From: Siphonodentalium dalli
Lineage: Eukaryota > Mollusca > Scaphopoda > Gadilida > Siphonodentaliidae
Reading direction: 5' to 3'
Assembly: GCA_032622095.1 (NCBI GenBank)
Contig: CP136065.1
Coordinates: forward strand, 25,989,141-26,053,140
Length of the DNA stretch: 64,000 bases
The position numbers and the translations under genes are program-made. The notes beneath the pieces were generated by a model. That model saw nothing but the letters and a program-made list of their open reading frames with translations. It was not told the DNA's origin and ran no database searches. This document shows positions 1 through 12,000 of the stretch, piece by piece (the first letter of the stretch is position 1; the number at the start of each line of letters is the position of its first letter).

Positions 1-1020
1 GCCACTGAATGAGACTGTTTTGCCCTATAAAAATAACACATGAAAATGGGCATGAAAATTCAATGGTACCTGTACTTCTCAGTTTACACTCTCTTGTATT
101 CTCATAGATTGACTACCTGAGACTGTCCTCTGTCTAATCTTCCTGCTTTTTATTTAAATGCTTTAATTTTCTAAATTTTTTTATCACTTTCTCATTTCAA
201 AGAGGTTCATTGTTTTGAGGTATCTTTCAAATAAAATGAAAATTTCAATTATAAAGAAAAACCACCTGACAGCCCTAATTTTTTCGACCCATTCAGATAC
301 CGTACATGAATCATTTTAATTTTGATCTCAATCAGCACCTCTCATTATAATGACAGGTATGAACTTTTTTTAAACCTGTCACTTAAATAATTTACTTGTA
401 GACTGGTTGATCACATTATTTTCCAAAATGTTTACAATTAAAAAAGTTTATATGAACGAGTTGGAATTTTTTTTTTAGATTTTGATGCAAATTGAATTAT
501 GTATGCATGAAAATCAACAACCTAGCATTAGACAAACCCAATGTTAGTGTTGTCTGTAATTACATCAGGCAAACTTGATATACCGGTACGGATGGAACAT
601 GCAAAATTGTACCAATCACACCTACCGTTTGATTTGCTGCCTATCTGGGCTGCGGGTGTTTTAAAATAAAAAGAGAATGGGCAGGTACATGTAGTTAGGA
701 ATACTTAACAAGAGCACTGCCAGGTGTGGCTTAAGCCACCTGTTTGCAAAGTAAATAGTTGTCATCTTTCAATTGCTATCAAAGAACATTGGCTATCAGG
801 TACCAAACCCCAATTTGAATTTGACCTGTATTGTGAGGTAATAAACTAACATACAAAATATGAGTCCAATAGAATTTAATATGCAAAAAATCAACGGGAA
901 AACAAGAATATGGCAAATTGCTAAGTCGAAAAGGCCCACAACTCCAGAAAAAATCATCGAACCTCGTATTTTGGTATGACCGAGCCACATACATGTACCA
1001 AGTTCAGTTGTGATCAATTA
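1..1020. other. AT-rich non-coding sequence, no gene seen
   Basis: No open reading frame with recognisable protein character and no clear repeat array was seen. The two overlapping short minus-strand frames near 780-1017 carry no motif and use low-complexity AT-rich codons. The end of the interval runs into a short repeat whose sequence recurs in the 13.4-15.0 kb array. Confidence 0.5.
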
Positions 1021-1225
1021 ATCCAAACTCAAGTTATCATCCGGAAACCAAAATGTTGACAAAAGACAAAAAAATTGAATTTTCCAAGTTGAAAAAGGTG
1101 CATAACTCGGCCAAAAATAATCTGGCCAAACCGAAATACAAGCTTGACCTGTATTTTCGTTTTGCTGAGCCCTCATACAAAGTTGTGATAAAATAATCCA
1201 AACTCAAGTTGTCATCCGGAAACCA
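1020..1225 (+). repeat. Two diverged copies of the 'CCGGAAACC' intronic-type repeat
   Basis: The phrase 'atccaaactcaagttatcatccggaaaccaaaatgttga' recurs about 180 bases later with minor changes. The motif matches, on the opposite strand sense, the 'GGTTTCCGGATGATAACTT' repeats at 13.4-15.0 kb. It is therefore an isolated piece of the same dispersed tandem family. No coding potential is evident. Confidence 0.6.
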
Positions 1226-1295
1226 AAATGTTGATCAACAGAGACAGACGGCTGGGCGTACCAACAAACAACTACCGGTACTGACATGTACAGTG

Positions 1296-1537
1296 ATGCC
1301 CTGAAAAATAACTCCTTAACCACAACAGAATTATGGGTAACTTTTCAGGATTTAGTTGGAAATATGGCTTGTTGCCATTCATCGGAAAGCTCTCAGTGAG
1401 ACAACTTCGTATGGAAAGCACTGTGTCCATCTCAGTGAGAGCTTTCCGATGAATGGCAACAAGCCATATTTCTGATTAAATCCTGAAAAGTTACCCATAA
1501 TTCTGCTGTGGTTAAGGAGTTGATTTTTTTAGGGCAT
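1296..1537. mobile_element. Palindromic MITE, copy A2
   Basis: Arms of about 95 bases pair almost perfectly: ATGCCC...CTCCTTAACCACAACAGAATTATGGG on the left and its reverse complement on the right, ending AGGGCAT. They close over a loop of roughly 40 bases. A second copy with a shorter loop is at 26611-27235, where it is split by another insertion. There is no coding capacity, so it is a non-autonomous DNA-transposon derivative. The immediate flanks are TG and TA, so the target duplication is not certain. Confidence 0.85.
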
Positions 1538-1539
1538 TA

Positions 1540-3220
1540 GTCGCACTACTGTAGATGTACATGGCTACGAGTTTATGTGGCTAAACATATACCGTATGTT
1601 TTAACAGCGCCTCTGAAGAATAGTATGTGTCTAGTAGACAATTAATTTTTTTTGAAGGCACTGCAGAAACAAACATTTTTAGCCACATAATTCATATTTG
1701 ACTCCCGAATGTCATATTGGACTCCCAAGTGTGCAATATCACTTTTTTTATCGGGACTCTGTGACGTCACGAATTAACTATTGCGAAATGAATCTGTGAA
1801 ATTGTGATGCGCGCACAACACAGATGGATTTATCATTTAGCATACGATTTCACTTCCGCATTTAGTTTTTTTTCATTTCCGTGCTTACTGTTCCAAATCA
1901 TGCTTTCTGATGATGAAATACAGGCTTTTATAGAGAATTAAGTGCCGACAAATACCAAAAATAACCACAAAAGTTTTATTCCCAAAATTTGGATAAACAT
2001 ACAGATGGATAATGAAAATGTCATTATACAATGTTGTGTACAGTATGAGTTTTTCTTGTACACGTCCAGGTTGTGGTGAAAAGTCATATTGGGCTCGTAC
2101 AAGAAAAACACCAGTCTGGGTGAACGTCGACTCTATATTTGAAATATAGAGTCTGGAGCTTATGTAGCCAAAACCATTTCTATTCAGCGAAGAGCTTCCC
2201 CAAAATGACGTCACGGATTTAAAAAAATACATCGATGATTGACAGGTGTCCCCACGTGTTATTTGTTGTGCTTCGCAATAATAGTAATGGCCTGTGTCGC
2301 GACATAAGATTACAGCAGATAATATTTGTCGTGTGTGCGACTATTCTTTTTCGGGAGATGAACTCGCTGCATCAACCGGAAAGCTGCATCCGAGAGCAAA
2401 AAATAAGGTCGTCATCAAAAATGATGCTTTAGAACTATTTAAAAGCATAAAATTAAGTCATTTCCTCGGTGTTAACTTTCAGATGACTTTTTTACGACAA
2501 ATAATTTGATTTGCAAACCATGGTACAATAAAGTAAATCAAATACACGGACGTGAGTGAGTTCTATTTATATTTATGGGAGGCCAAGTTGGTACCATGCG
2601 CAGGCCTATCTATCAGGTCTAGCACATCCTTCAAATTAATCCGAATCGTACCGAATATATAATTTCGAAGCCATTGTTTCTGTCTGTTGTATTTGCAAGC
2701 ATCGCTTTCGATCGGAGAAATTCCGCTCTGTTACTATATTTAGAGGTGACATTATGGGAGTCTAGCTCCGCCCACTGACACTTGTTTATTAACCCATACG
2801 GTTTCATTGGACGGAAAATAATTTACGCAATCAATCAGATTACGGAATCCCGAGGACTTGGAAATGAAATATCGATGTTATCCGTCAGACCTTATATTCA
2901 ATGTTGTAATGAATATTTAGGTATGAGTTTACTCAGACTGGAAAAACACATACATGTACTGTACACAACATTGTATAATAACTTTATAGTACAGGTGCAG
3001 AAAGTGAATGATTGTAAAACCAGCTACTTCTGGGGTCATATTGTGATAACAAAATTAAGTACATGTAGCCACATAAAAAAAATTGTAAGGATGTGTAGCA
3101 TTGACATTTGTGTTGCTTTTTCATAGGCACATTATGATCCATAATGTCATTTGGTAATATGGACACAACAGCACATGGATAATCACCCTCCAAATAATAT
3201 GAATATGTGACATTACATAT
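1540..3220. other. Unassigned sequence with small inverted repeats
   Basis: This holds short inverted matches, for example 'cattatacaatgttgtgtacagta' near 2021 against its reverse complement near 2957. Weak open frames are present. A plus-strand frame at 2294-2509 contains a C-x2-C pair (ICRVCDYSF, then a basic stretch) that could be a zinc-finger start, but no family was recognised and no splice structure supports it. I do not call a gene here. Confidence 0.35.
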
Positions 3221-3221
3221 A

Positions 3222-3345
3222 GTGCAGCAACCAAATATGCGGTGCCTCAAATTTTCCTTTTATCGGTGACATAATGCTAAGAATAATTTGTGTAACATCA
3301 GGCAATGTTCCCGACAGAGACGACATGACAACTTTACACACATAT
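3222..3345. repeat. Dispersed repeat E, copy 1
   Basis: The block 'gcaaccaaatatgcggtgcctcaaattttcc ... gacataatgctaagaataattt ... gagacgacatg' is found again, diverged, at about 61425-61545. It is non-coding. It marks sequence shared between the left end of the window and the 61-kb repeat cluster. Confidence 0.65.
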
Positions 3346-3458
3346 ATATTATAATTGAGTTTTTGGCAGGAAATGTCAACATGTGCGTCGTTGATTGTGC
3401 TTGGGGACCCAGGCGGGACAACGAAACTATTATTGACCGTACTTTGACTTTATCTCCA

Positions 3459-3776
3459 TATGCAGAAGCGGCAGTTTTATAAACACAATTCGTAAGTTCA
3501 AAAAGATGTTTAATCATTCTCCTAAAAGTGTTTATCAAATTGCCTTTGATCACGCCACTGCTGTTTTAATTACTTGTAGTACGGTACGGAAGGAGTTTCT
3601 GTGAAGCTTGGCATGGGGTCTAACTAATGAATGTAAATTCGCAATGCGATAATTTGATCCATGTGTTGAACTGAGGAAATGGACTTAAATCACATTAAAA
3701 TTTTTTGCTCGATTTAGCTATGTGAGCTCAAATGAGCTATTTAGCTCATTTGGCACCTGTGCCCGACCTGTTCACT
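3459..3776 (+). repeat. Direct duplication, copy 1 of a ~320-bp block
   Basis: The block starts 'tatgcagaagcggcagttttataaacacaatt' and ends at 'gcacctgtgcccgacctg'. It recurs in the same orientation at 4489-4806 with small substitutions and indels. Each copy runs from unique-looking sequence into the left arm of palindromic element C, so the duplication post-dates the C insertion. Confidence 0.85.
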
Positions 3777-3934
3777 GTAAGTTGTAACCCACAGTCAGGT
3801 CGGGCACAGGTGGCCTGGTGCCAAGTAAATAGCTCATTTGAGCTCAAATAGATAACTCGAGCTAAATTGTTAATGTGATTTAAGTCCATTTCCTCAGTTC
3901 AACGCGTGCATCAAATTATCGCATTGCGAATTTA
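3634..3934. mobile_element. Palindromic MITE C, full copy
   Basis: The ends TAAATTCGCAATGCGATAA and its reverse complement face each other. Arms of about 140 bases also pair internally (TTTGGCACCTGTGCCCGACCTG and CAGGTCGGGCACAGGTG around the centre). The element is about 300 bp and non-coding. Only the left half is present in the duplicated copy at 4675-4806. Confidence 0.8.
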
Positions 3935-4488
3935 TTTCTACTGGACCAACCTAGTATTGAGCTTTACAATTACATCGTGTGCTCATCTACTCACAACAGT
4001 CTTGATATCTTTTACGTGACATTTGCTTAAGGATTTATCCATATGTTTTCATTAAAATTCGTGAGAGAAAATAGTTTTAAATTGACTTTTCAGTCGGCAA
4101 ATCGTGCTGTGTCAGATTCGCTCCGCTGTGTCTAAGCTTATCCTAAGATAAAATGAAACAAACGTTCTGATTGGCTGCTCAAAACAGGCTCCGTCTATGT
4201 GTTTATAAGCCTGAGCATGATTTTAATTGAATTTCACTGGTTGGAAGATACGGAAAGCCACGCGCTTTTACCACATCGACACAATAGAAGACACAGTAAC
4301 CGATGTGTAAAATATGAATGTACTGACCACTCGCGCTTCCGTATTTTTTCTTCTCTTAATGGCAGATCAGTGTACGTTCGGCAAATGATATATCGTAAAT
4401 CTATGCCCATGGCCATGGTTTATCCAGTCGGACAAGACATTGTAACCTTGTGTCCTTAACCTTCAGAAATATATTCCAGGTAAATTAA

Positions 4489-4806
4489 TATGCAGAAGCG
4501 GCAGTTTTATAAACACAATTTGTATGTTCAAAAAGAAGTTTAATCATTCCCCTAAAAGTGTTAATCAAATTGCCTTTGATCACGCCACTGCTGTTTTAAT
4601 TACTTGTACGGAAGGAGTTTCTGAGAAGCTTGACATGGCCCATGCCCATGGGGTCTAACTAATGAATGTAAATTCGAAATGCGATAATTTGATGCATGTG
4701 TTGAACTGAGGAAATGGACTTAAATCACATTAAAAATTTAGCTCGATTTAGCAATGTGAGCTCAAATGAGCTATTTAGCTCATTTGGCACCTGTGCCCGA
4801 CCTGAC
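4489..4806 (+). repeat. Direct duplication, copy 2 (truncated MITE C inside)
   Basis: This is the second copy of the block at 3459-3776. It breaks off at the centre of the palindrome ('cccgacctgacagtgacag'), so it contains only one arm of MITE C. The break at the symmetry axis suggests template switching or hairpin-mediated truncation; that is inference. Confidence 0.8.
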
Positions 4807-5011
4807 AGTGACAGTGTCAGACTGAGAAAACAAGCTGAAAACAACGTAAAAAACTTTTTTGGAAAGTAAAAATTATACTAAGTTATAGAACTTAGAAGCT
4901 CTATCAGATTCCCTCACATTTTGGACCGACGAACCATTTCCTAAAGGGGTTATAATCCTCAACTTGTCTTTCGGGGAGTCGTATTCTCGACATTTTCCAA
5001 AAAATATTGCC

Positions 5012-5347
5012 CCTCAAGGTCGGTTGGCGATTATCGCAATACGATAGGGGAACACTGTGTGCGTAACGTAACTATCGCAAGTATAACGTACTCTGAAAAC
5101 TACTTATCGCCAAATTCATGCTTCAAACATTTTAAACATGTCATCTTCAGCTTCTTTTATTTTATTTTTATGAAAATTAATAATAAATGGTGTGATAAAT
5201 ATGTATATAACGACAAATAGAATCAAATTGGCCATTTTGCCGTGAAACTCAGGACAGGCAAGCCAGGTACAAAAATTGGTGAAATATGAGTACGAACGTA
5301 AAAGTGTTCCCCTATCGTATTGCGATAATCGCCAACCCTCAAGGTCG
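5012..5347. mobile_element. Inverted-repeat transposon D with 11-bp target duplication
   Basis: The element body is 5023-5336 (314 bp). Its terminal inverted repeat begins GTTGGCGATTATCGCAATAC and is a perfect match over 34 bases (5023-5056 against 5303-5336). It is bracketed by the identical 11-mer CCTCAAGGTCG at 5012-5022 and 5337-5347. An 8-11 bp duplication with a moderately long TIR fits Mutator-like (MULE) MITEs, though the family name is inferred. The perfect arms suggest a recent insertion. No protein is encoded. Confidence 0.88.
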
Positions 5348-5370
5348 ATTGTAAACAACCGGAAAAGGGC

Positions 5371-5610
5371 GTGATCTATTTTCTCCAACGGATCACAAAA
5401 TGGTTGCTCTCTTTGCACCGTGTGGGTTACCCTAAAACATGTAACGAATTGTTTATTGCGCTGGGTAAAGCTCCACCAGCGTCAATATTGATGTGGCGAG
5501 TGATTTTGGAAGTGTTGTCCAGTTCTGAGAAAATGGCCAATTTTAAAGGCAAAAGTTTTCTCTGTGGAGTACATTATGATTCTGGATGGTATGTGCTTCA
5601 ATTTTAGGTG
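5371..5610 (+). other. Unrecognised open frame next to element D
   Basis: A 78-codon plus-strand frame starts inside the element flank and ends with a stop at 5605-5607. The segment around 'HRVGYPKTCNELFIALGK' has coding-like composition, but no domain or splice context was recognised. It may be chance or an old exon. Confidence 0.2.
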
Positions 5611-5796
5611 GGTATGATTCCCCCTGAGCATTTCCTAGAATCCAAGAAGGCGTCCAACATGGCTGCCGTAAATTACATATATTCGAATAATATGTGGATT
5701 TTGTTGGAGAGAATTCCTATAAAATGTATACATTTGTGGGGTGCTATATAATGACATTCTAGGCTCTGCTATCTTTTGTATAAAAAAAAATTGGCA

Positions 5797-6005
5797 ATGG
5801 TTAGTGCCACGTAAAAAAGTAAGTGGCAGCAACATAGTGTAAAATCGTTATCACAACAGTAATTGTGAACTACTTTGAATTGAATTGAGTAGTTTGGAAT
5901 TTTCCCTGGAGTATGTTATCGAATTTCACGTGAATGCTGCACATTTATTCGACCTTAAAATGTTGCTGCCACTTTAAAAAGTTACGTGGCAGTAACCACT
6001 AACAA
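5797..6005. mobile_element. Palindromic MITE R (CCACGT ends)
   Basis: TGGTTAGTGCCACGTAA followed by AAGTGGCAGCAACA on the left mirrors TGTTGCTGCCACTTT and TTACGTGGCAGTAACCA on the right. The unpaired middle is about 130 bases. The 8-mer TTGGCAAT occurs just outside both ends (5791-5798 and 6008-6015) and could be a target duplication, but a few extra bases on the right make this uncertain. Non-coding. Confidence 0.65.
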
Positions 6006-6179
6006 ATTTGGCAATCACTATCAAATTGGCGACCAATCTCGGGAAATAAACAAGCGAAAATGAAAGTTTATTGAAATTGTAGGCCATTCTAGAATTATTC
6101 ATCTTTGTTTATCTGAAAATGCTTTTCTTACATTTTTGTATATATTAAAGACTTCTATCGCTTACAATTTATTCTGCAT

Positions 6180-6914
6180 TATAGAATAGAATATAATTTA
6201 TTCGAATCTTCGACCCCTCACGGGATATGAGATCATATATAAAACAATAATTAAAACAGTGGTCATCTCAACTTAACAATTAACAGTATAAATTATACAG
6301 TGAACATATGTACATTTATAAAATGCGTTTGGATAATGTTAAAACATGAAATAAATGTAACAATTAATAATTTGGAGGCTAAGTTAAATTAAAATGGAAG
6401 TGATAGACTGAGATATGTTCTCTTGGTTTCTCATTATCTATTAGTCTGTAGATTTTATTTTGAGTGAGTAAATGTAGATGATAATTGTATATCCAGCAGT
6501 AGATTAACCAATATTGCTGAAATAATTAGACTTAGTTAAGTAAAGGGTTTCTGAGAATCGATTTCAGATTTTCACCATTGAGGATAAACATGCCATTCTT
6601 GGGATGCACATATATAATATATAACCAACTGACTTGACAATATTTTTTCGCGTTGCATATTGGTTGTGGTAGTTGTTATCTTTGTCTTTCCTTTGGAATC
6701 TATACATAATTCTAACCTAGCGACAAAACATTGAGAAACAAAAAGGATTGATAAATAATTTGAAACTACAAAATTTATAGCGAGAGCAAACCATTGAAAT
6801 ACCAGTCAGTATCTGCAGATATAGCATATTTTATATATGAGTTAAGATATTATTATTATATATCACCTATATGCTGCAGATACTGGTCACATCTCAATGA
6901 CCGATTTATAATTA
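6180..6914 (-). repeat. AT-rich sequence, probable 3' UTR of the LINE remnant
   Basis: This lies directly downstream, in the minus-strand sense, of the LINE coding tail that stops at 6915. It is AT-rich without open frames. It includes a short inverted match around 6800-6890 ('accagtcagtatctgcagata' with 'atctgcagatactggt'-like sequence). Assignment as LINE 3' UTR is from position only. Confidence 0.4.
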
Positions 6915-7740
6915 TCAATAGAACGGGATGTCACGGACTGTCTTCAAGTTTTGGCTGTTGAACAATTTATGAAATTTTAATGTAATTGTCTGATCCTTAA
7001 ATGATGGACATCTCAAAATATAATGATATTCATCACCAAAGTCTATATTATTACACAATTGACAATTGGCCTGGAATCGACCTACTGAAACAGGTGATTT
7101 GTTATTTCTACAACGAAATCGACAAAGATTAATTCGATCTGAAATATTCAAAGTGGAGAGATAGTTCTCCCTTCCAAAGTTTGGTTTGAGAATACGGTAA
7201 TTTGAACATGTGCTACTTGCGTCAACAGCATCAGACCTCTTTATGATAAAAACATCTCTTGAACTAGATTTAATGTTATCAATTATCCACGAGGGACAAG
7301 TGATATCCTCTTCAATCCAAATATGGAAAAACCGTACTGAGCAAATATTGTCTGCAGCTTGACAATCCACGTTGTAAGTGAAAATTTGGTTTGTTTGTCC
7401 TGTAGTATTCGTATCCAAAAAGAAACAATTTTTTCTCTCAATTTCTAATGAAAGTGGGAAAGTTCCAAGCTATCCATAAAGGGATAAACCATATTGTTAT
7501 GAGTTGATTTTCTCACTTTAATTAGACATTCTAAAAAACGTTGATAAAACAAAACGACTCGACCTGCTCAATATTTCTATGACCCAAAACTTCACTGCCA
7601 TAAAGTATCATTTCATCAAACAATTCACACTAAATATTAACTGGATAGCGCATTGCAAATAAAGCCTTTCTTGTATGATTTACTTGTTTTGAGAAATTAG
7701 CTGTCCATATTCCATGGGAAATTGGCCGCATCATAACAAA
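6915..7740 (-). pseudogene. LINE (non-LTR retrotransposon) ORF2 C-terminal remnant
   Basis: The uninterrupted part (6915-7418, 167 codons) ends with the motif CQLCNNIDFGDEYHYILRC. This is C-x2-C-x9-H-x4-C, the zinc knuckle that closes many non-LTR retrotransposon ORF2 proteins, followed by a short basic tail. Further upstream, in another minus-strand frame at about 7570-7710, 'VNHTRKALFAMRYP' and 'LFDEMILYGSEVLGH' resemble the reverse-transcriptase thumb region of molluscan LINEs. Stops and frame changes separate the pieces, and the polymerase and endonuclease are missing. It is a 5'-truncated, decayed copy, as is usual for LINEs. The family (RTE/CR1/other) cannot be resolved without alignment. 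Confidence 0.75.
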
Positions 7741-8294
7741 TAAGTTGATGTAGTATAGCGCAAACAAGTTCACCGACAACTCGATCAATTCTATGCTGGT
7801 TAGTCAGAAGTAAAAAAAACAGGTTTCTGAAACGAGTTTGCTATATACTTTCCCCTAAATAACGTCAACTTAATAGAAATATTCTCGATCTATATTTATG
7901 TGCGCCTGCTTTACGTTATGGTAGACTGGTAGTATACAAGAGACAAGGTGAATGCTAACGATATCATTTCCCTCGATTTACCAAAAAGTTCTGACAAAAT
8001 TTAGCCCATTTATCCGAGCAATGAAATCGATGTCGTCACGCATATACCGGCGAATGATTCCTCTTTCAATTAATAGCATAAACGCCCCTAAATTTCATTT
8101 CTAATTTTCTATCCACACCGAATATTGTCTCACTAGAATGTCAAAAATCAAAGTTGATGCGACTCAAATGTTACAGACATGAATGTGCACAAAAAAATAT
8201 GAAACAATCAATTAATTTATCTCTCTCTCAACGCCAATTTATCGGATAATAATTTATTACGCATACGTATCAACAAATCGACATTAAAATGTTT
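7741..8294. other. No gene seen
   Basis: AT-rich sequence between the LINE remnant and MITE B2. It may hold more eroded LINE sequence, but no motif could be recognised. Confidence 0.4.
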
Positions 8295-8772
8295 AAAGGT
8301 ACTCAACCCGTAAAGAGGGTCCCCATCTCAACAGATTCCAACAACAACAATCCGATCAGAGGGTCCTATATTACTATTTCTTTGGCTTTGGGGGTAAAAA
8401 ATATTTGATTCGAGTCGAGGAACCCATCAAACAAAGCTCAGAGTTATTAGATATTGATTTTTCAAATTTGTTATGTTCTCGAGATGAGTACCAATAACTG
8501 CCGTAATCTGCTCTGGATGTGTACTCCAAATCTATTCAAACAGACAAGGATGAATAACTCTAAAATCAAGTGGTAATTTTAACGCAATTTTGACTGAGTT
8601 CTGGGCCAGATAGTTTTCCCGATAATGAAAAATAATAGATTTCTAAAATCGATATCTAACAAATCTGAGCTTTGATGGGTGACTTCCTCGACTCGAATCA
8701 AATATTTTTGACCCCCGAAGCCATTGAAATAGTAACTGAGAGGAGTTTTATCGGGTTGAGTACCTTTAACCA
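8293..8772. mobile_element. TTAA-flanked inverted-repeat element B2
   Basis: The ends AGGTACTCAACCCG and CGGGTTGAGTACCT are each bordered by TTAA. Inner arm sequence matches element B1 at 26639-27050: 'agggtcctatattactatttctttggctttggggg', 'gattcgagtcgaggaaccc', 'ttattagatattgattt' and 'ctcgagatgagtac'. TTAA target duplication with an AGG-type terminus fits Kolobok/T2 or piggyBac-like MITEs. The right end lies about 140 bases before the proposed GFER start codon, so this element forms part of the gene's upstream region. Confidence 0.85.
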
Positions 8773-8861
8773 GAACGGTTACCGTGTCCTCGAATCAGAC
8801 TCAGAAAGTGCACACATGATTTGTTTTTGGACGCATATTTTGCATATCGACGCTGGGCGAG

Positions 8862-8866
8862 CCAAT
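8862..8866 (+). promoter_or_regulatory. CCAAT box upstream of GFER
   Basis: The sequence GAGCCAATCAAAG carries a CCAAT core 43 bases before the first in-frame ATG (8909). No TATA box is seen at a fitting distance. The proximal promoter would be squeezed between this box and element B2. Promoter function is inferred from position. Confidence 0.35.
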
Positions 8867-8908
8867 CAAAGGTTACTCGTTGCAATAATTGCAATCAGAG
8901 TAAATGGA

Positions 8909-9082
8909 ATGGCGCAACGAGTGTCTCAAAGTGGAACGTCAATCGAGCGCATACCAAAAATGTCTGGTCAAAATTTTCGGCGTGATTACGAAAGTTCACA
9001 CGCTGATAAAGCAAACAAGAAACCATGCCGAACATGTGTCGACTTTAAATCATGGATGAAAATGCAAGGAAAATCCATTAAC
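8909..9082 (+). CDS. GFER: GFER exon 1
   Basis: Encodes a poorly conserved N-terminus, then [17 protein letters not shown], the counterpart of the vertebrate CRAC shuttle segment. The donor is AAC|GTATGA at 9083. The open frame continues upstream to 8672 but that part lies in transposon B2, so the start at 8909 (or 8960) is preferred. Intron 1 follows in phase 0. Confidence 0.85.
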
Positions 9083-12000
9083 GTATGACCCATTTACGAT
9101 CATATTTTTTTGTCGCAGATATATTGTAAAATCTAGAGGAACTCGCCCAATTTCGATATAGTGCCCATCAATGATATTTCATCATCTGCATGTTTTATTC
9201 GTAAATAAAACACCGACTTACTTTAGATCCAGTTTCAATAAATTCAATATTATCAAATCTGATTTGGGGAGGAAATTATAATTTATATGTCCTATCGAAT
9301 GGGGAGCAATGTCATTTCGTATCCTAACCAGATCGTACCTGCAAAAAAAGGTCAACTCCACCAGAGCTGTTAAATTTCATGGATTGTTCGTGAGACTCTC
9401 GGATAGCCATGGCAATCTGCAAATACGGATAATCCCAATTTCTCCTAGAAACAGGGAAATCCCTGCCATGGGGGAAACCCCCACAAATGCACAATTATTC
9501 AAAAAATAAAATAACATTGTTTTCTTAATGCCGGTGTGATGCTGGATATTCCTCCCCCCCCCCCCCACCCCCTTGTATGACTAAAACATAATTTCACTCA
9601 TTTGATATTGTTTGATCCCAAAATGGCCAGAAAAGTTTTGTATTTAAATTTTTTTTTCAGGAGGGGAGGGGGAAGATATCAAGGCCACCCCAAACCCTGA
9701 CTGAAACAACTTTTTCTCACAAGAAGTTAATTCCTTGCTCTTTCATAACTATATAAAGCAAAATAAGCATTAAAACCATATGAGTATTTTTTGTCGTGTA
9801 GGTATGGGTGGGGGGAGGTATCCAGGCCTGGATATTTCCCCCCCCCCCCTCAAACCCTGACTCAAACAACTATTTCTCGAAAGAAGTTAATTTCTCGCCT
9901 TTTCATGACTACGAAGCAAAATAAGCAATAAAACCATAAGGGTATATTTGTCATGTAGGTGCTGCATGGGTTGAGCAGGGAAGATTTCCAGGCCTGGGCC
10001 CTGGACATTTCCCCCCCCCCAAACCCTGACCTATAAATTAGAATAGCCCAATTGGGCTGAACACTAGATCGATTGGTCTTCCTGGCATAGTGGTCGCTGC
10101 TGTAAGAGAGGGAACTCTAAATTTCTTAAATATTAAACAAAAAATTGTTTTCAAATTTGTACAAGTTTATAATGAATATTACCAGTAAAAAATTATACTG
10201 TTGTCTTTCATTAGTTTCAAAATAAATGAGAATTTTTTTTAATTGGTAGAAACAGCTGGTCGAAAGAACAATTTAGAGTAGCCTACTCCCCTTATCCCAG
10301 ATTCACTTTATAGTAGCTAATTACACTTAAGCGTAAATTATTGACGCTTAAGCATAATTAACTTAGCGTAATACATTTGAAATACGCTTAAATGTAATTG
10401 GCTTCATCAGCTATCTCACCTCTATGGGAGGAAGCCAAATTAACATTTAATAAATAATTGAGCTAAAGCCTCCTCCCATCAAGGAATCTCTAATTACACT
10501 TAAGCGCTTAGAGATTCCTTATTGCGCTTAAGTGCAACACGATATTCCATTTTGTGCTTAAGTGCAATAAGATATTCCTTATTGTGCTAAGCGCAATTAG
10601 ATATTTCCTTATTGAACTTAATCGCAATTATATCTTCCCTTATTATATCATTAAGCTCAATTATACCGCTTAAGCTCTATTATTTATTAAATGTTAATTT
10701 GGCTCCCCATATACCTCATGTATATTGGTATAACCTGATGTAGGTTACTGGCATTATTAATGCGGTTGCATCCATTTCAGCTTGAGGGGAGTTCAATGAG
10801 AGTGTATATGAATTACGTTTAAGCGTACTTCATTTACGCTTAAGCGCGGAACTCATTTACACTTAAGCATAATTAAAATGAATAATGCTTAAGCAAATAC
10901 CTAACTCCAACTGATTTCCTCTGTCTGAATAATTGAGTCCATCTCATATAATATGGGGGAGTCTAAACCGATGTTTGGTTGATGTCTTATTGCCAGAGTA
11001 AATTTGAGTTTAGTGGGAATCGCATGGGAGACAGCCTTTTCAAATATATTATTTATTAGTGTAAATCAATTGCGCTCAAGCGCAAAAAATATGTGTCTAA
11101 TAATATATTTGCGCTTTAGCATAAAATTGCCATAAATGTGATCTATTTTATGGGAGGCCCTTTTCACATTTATTATTTATTTACGCTTAAGCGCAAATAA
11201 CCTCTATCATTTGCGCTTAATCAAATAGATCATATTTGCGCTTAAGCGCAAATCATTTTCACTTAAGCGCAAATAAAAATCAATATGCATTGATCCCCCC
11301 TGAATTAATTTTACATGGCACAGGCCTAAACACATCACTAAAGTTGATATAGCCCCACCATATGAGGGAAACAATCCCCCAGAAACCCCAAGATCTGTTT
11401 TATGACCATGGAAATGATATAGATCTGTGTAGGATATGTCTCTTTTATAAAATATACTATATCTCTGAGATGGAGACACAAATTCTTGGGGACAGGGATG
11501 CTGATATTATGAAAATAGGGGTTTTTCCCCTACTTCAAGTCAATGAGTACACCATATGAGGGAAGCAAACCCCAGTAACCCCTAATTCCCTATTTATGGC
11601 CATGGAAATTGTATATATCTGTGCAGGAGATAATAAAATATACATGAGCTCTGAGAGTGAGGCACCAATTCTTGGGACACCAGGGACAGAGATGCTGATA
11701 TGCATATGGATTTCTTTTTTCAACTTTCCAGTCTGTATGGGGCTACTACTATGGGCCCATGATAATATAATATGAGATGGACTCAATCATTCACATCAGA
11801 GGGATGTAAGGGAGTGTTAGGTATTTGCGCTTAAGCGCAAATAAATTGATAGACACCTATTTGCGCTTAAGCACAAATGATTTACGCTTAAGCACAAATA
11901 TTTGCGCTTAAGCGCAAATAAATAATAAATGTGAAAAGGGCCTCCCATACTATTTCCGCTAAAGCGCATATGATTTGTATTTAAGTATAAATGATTTGCT

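Noticed and set aside
8672-8908. Longer GFER N-terminus from the ATG at 8672
   Set aside because: The extra part lies largely in transposon B2 and resembles no ALR N-terminus. It is kept only as a formal possibility.
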